Origin: CAITWD01 sp963842065
GTDB taxonomy: Bacteria; Actinomycetota; Thermoleophilia; Miltoncostaeales; Miltoncostaeaceae
Direction of reading: 5' to 3'
Assembly (NCBI GenBank): GCA_963842065.1
Contig: CAWJEW010000005.1
Location: 44,142-108,141, forward strand
Length of the DNA: 64,000 nt
Shown: in pieces, positions 62,777 through 64,000 of the stretch
How positions within the stretch are numbered: position 1 is the stretch's first letter
Layout of the letters: each line of letters starts with the position of its first letter
Position numbers and translations under genes: made by a program
The notes under the pieces: generated by a model
The model's database searches: none
Told to the model about the DNA's origin: nothing
The model's input: only the letters and a program-made list of their open reading frames with translations

Positions 62777-64000
62777 CTACGCGCGGACGGCCTCCTCGAA
62801 CCGCGTCGGCGGCGCGAACAGCGCGTCGTACACGGCCAGGTACTCGCCCTTCTGCGTCGACCAGCCGTAGCGTTCCGCCGCAGTCTCACCGTTTCGCACG
62901 AGCTCGCGCACGCGGGCCGGATCGTTATGGAGCCGCACCAGCGCATCGGCCAGACCCTTCGCGTTCCCCGCCTCGTAGTACTCGAGGGCGTCCTCGTCGC
63001 AGAGCGCTTCGAGCGCATCCAGACGGCTGGCGATCACCGGCAGCCCGTGAATCCAGTAGTCACTCATCTTGTTGGTGGTCACGAGGTTCGAGTACGGCGA
63101 CGATTTCTGGGCGACGATGCCGACGCTCGCGTTGTGCAGCAGATCGTTCATTCGTGCGCTGTCGACCCACCCTTCAAACCGGGTGATGTCATCGACCCCG
63201 AGACGCGTCGCGAGCTCAAGCACCGCCGGAACAGACGATCCGCGACCGGTGAACACGACCTCGAGGTTCGGGATCCGGTCGCGCGCCAAGGCCGCCGCTT
63301 CGACGATCGTGTCCTGTCCGTAGCGGTCCTCGATCGTCCCGTGGCAGATGACGACGAACCGGTCGCTGCGCGGCGGCGCGTCGGAGGGCGCCCACCCGGC
63401 CAGCAGGGTCGACCGATCCGTCCCGCAGAGTACGACGCCGATCCGCGTGGCGTCCGCGCCGCGCTCGGCATAGCGGGCGCGAAGCTGGGGCGTGACGGTG
63501 ACGGCGTGGTCGGCGAACCGGAGCGCCGCCTGCTCGAAGCGGACCATGAGCCTGGTGATCCGCGGCGAGCCGTAGATCGTCTCGGCGAGTTCCGGGGTCG
63601 GCTCGTTCATGTATGCGACGACCTTGGAACCGGTGAGTTTCGCGAACCCCGCGCAGAACACGAGAAAGTCCGGCATCGTGTTGACCTGCACGACGCGGTA
63701 GCGGCGCCGCAGGCACCGCACGGTGACGCCCAGCGTCGCCGCCGCGAAGAACGCCCCGTAGCCGATCACGTACCCGGCCTTGGAGGACTTGGTGATACCG
63801 ACGGGCAGACTCGTGACCCGCACGCCGTTGACAGTGATGCGTCGCGGCCGCCCGGCGCCCCGCATGCACAGCACCTCGACCTCGTAGCCCGCACTCACGA
63901 GCGCTTCGGCTTCTCGACGGACCGGCATCTCATACAAGTCCGTCTGGCGGACGATCAAGGCCCGGGGCGGCGCGGGCTGGCGGCGAGAAAGCGTGAGCAT
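62777..64000 (-). CDS. GT4-type glycosyltransferase
   Basis: This is a 407-residue GT-B glycosyltransferase. The N-terminal acceptor domain reads MPVRREAEALVSAGYEVEVL and VVQVNTMPDFLVFCAGFAKL. The donor domain has VVICHGTIEDRYGQDTIVEA, VVFTGRGSSVPAVLE and RFEGWVDSARMNDLLHNASV, and later TNKMSDYWIHGLPVIASRLD, where a Glu motif would be. It should add a sugar from a nucleotide donor in the cytoplasm. The ATG lies exactly at the window edge, so an upstream extension cannot be excluded. It is separated by 746 bp from the main operon on the same strand. Confidence 0.88.
   Translation of the reverse strand: MLTLSRRQPAPPRALIVRQTDLYEMPVRREAEALVSAGYEVEVLCMRGAGRPRRITVNGVRVTSLPVGITKSSKAGYVIGYGAFFAAATLGVTVRCLRRRYRVVQVNTMPDFLVFCAGFAKLTGSKVVAYMNEPTPELAETIYGSPRITRLMVRFEQAALRFADHAVTVTPQLRARYAERGADATRIGVVLCGTDRSTLLAGWAPSDAPPRSDRFVVICHGTIEDRYGQDTIVEAAALARDRIPNLEVVFTGRGSSVPAVLELATRLGVDDITRFEGWVDSARMNDLLHNASVGIVAQKSSPYSNLVTTNKMSDYWIHGLPVIASRLDALEALCDEDALEYYEAGNAKGLADALVRLHNDPARVRELVRNGETAAERYGWSTQKGEYLAVYDALFAPPTRFEEAVRA

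Overview
The window is very GC-rich (roughly 70%) DNA. Its gene content is actinobacterial: an XRE/MmyB regulator, a DipZ-type protein, a class III cyclase joined to an ATPase and TPRs, DUF1684, RDD, HD/LuxR and GPR1/FUN34/YaaH proteins. The mix fits a soil Thermoleophilia/Solirubrobacterales-like bacterium, but that placement is an inference from gene style. No rRNA gene, intact tRNA or CRISPR array was seen.

Region 1 (1-29,900) is a loose set of metabolic, redox and regulatory genes separated by long non-coding gaps. It holds an HSL-type esterase, a receiver/flavoreductase fusion, a cyclase-ATPase-TPR regulator with an overlapping NTF2-like gene, a DMT transporter, an LDH/MDH-family dehydrogenase, DipZ, a secreted trypsin-like protease, an AmiC-like amide-binding protein beside small NTF2-like and dimeric-barrel proteins, a DUF1684 protein, a beta-propeller protein, an OYE/3-hydroxybutyrate dehydrogenase pair, a peptidoglycan-binding adaptor-like protein with an 8-residue repeat, an HATPase-GNAT fusion and a BtuF-like protein. 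Several genes here are interrupted only by single-base indels, mostly +1.

Region 2 (30,200-41,400) holds an acetoacetate-decarboxylase-family gene and a YaaH-type (acetate/succinate) transporter, small and large membrane proteins, a broken UPF0104-type gene, a methyltransferase and a decayed IS630-type element. Degenerate 3' halves of a tRNA-Thr(CGU) lie at 2876-3002, 33522-33648 and, more weakly, 38421-38471. They look like old attachment-site scars of integrated elements, so much of regions 1 and 2 may be accreted accessory DNA.

Region 3 (41,459-64,000) is an exopolysaccharide cluster, almost all on the minus strand and tightly coupled by ATGA/GTGA overlaps. It encodes GT4 and GT2 glycosyltransferases, a FAD oxidoreductase, an ATP-grasp protein, a FemAB-like acyltransferase, a GH5 hydrolase, an aminotransferase/acetyltransferase/oxidoreductase trio resembling the route to diacetamido-uronic sugars, a phosphoglycosyltransferase, two Wzz-like proteins, a 46-residue membrane protein, an O-antigen-ligase-like protein, a hexapeptide acetyltransferase and a Wzx-like flippase fused to TPR and GGDEF domains. 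A 1.4-kb decayed fragment of the housekeeping secY-adk-map operon sits between two glycosyltransferase genes. The flippase-GGDEF fusion, the displaced secY-adk-map piece, the tRNA-derived scars and the insertion-biased frameshifts are the points most worth following up.
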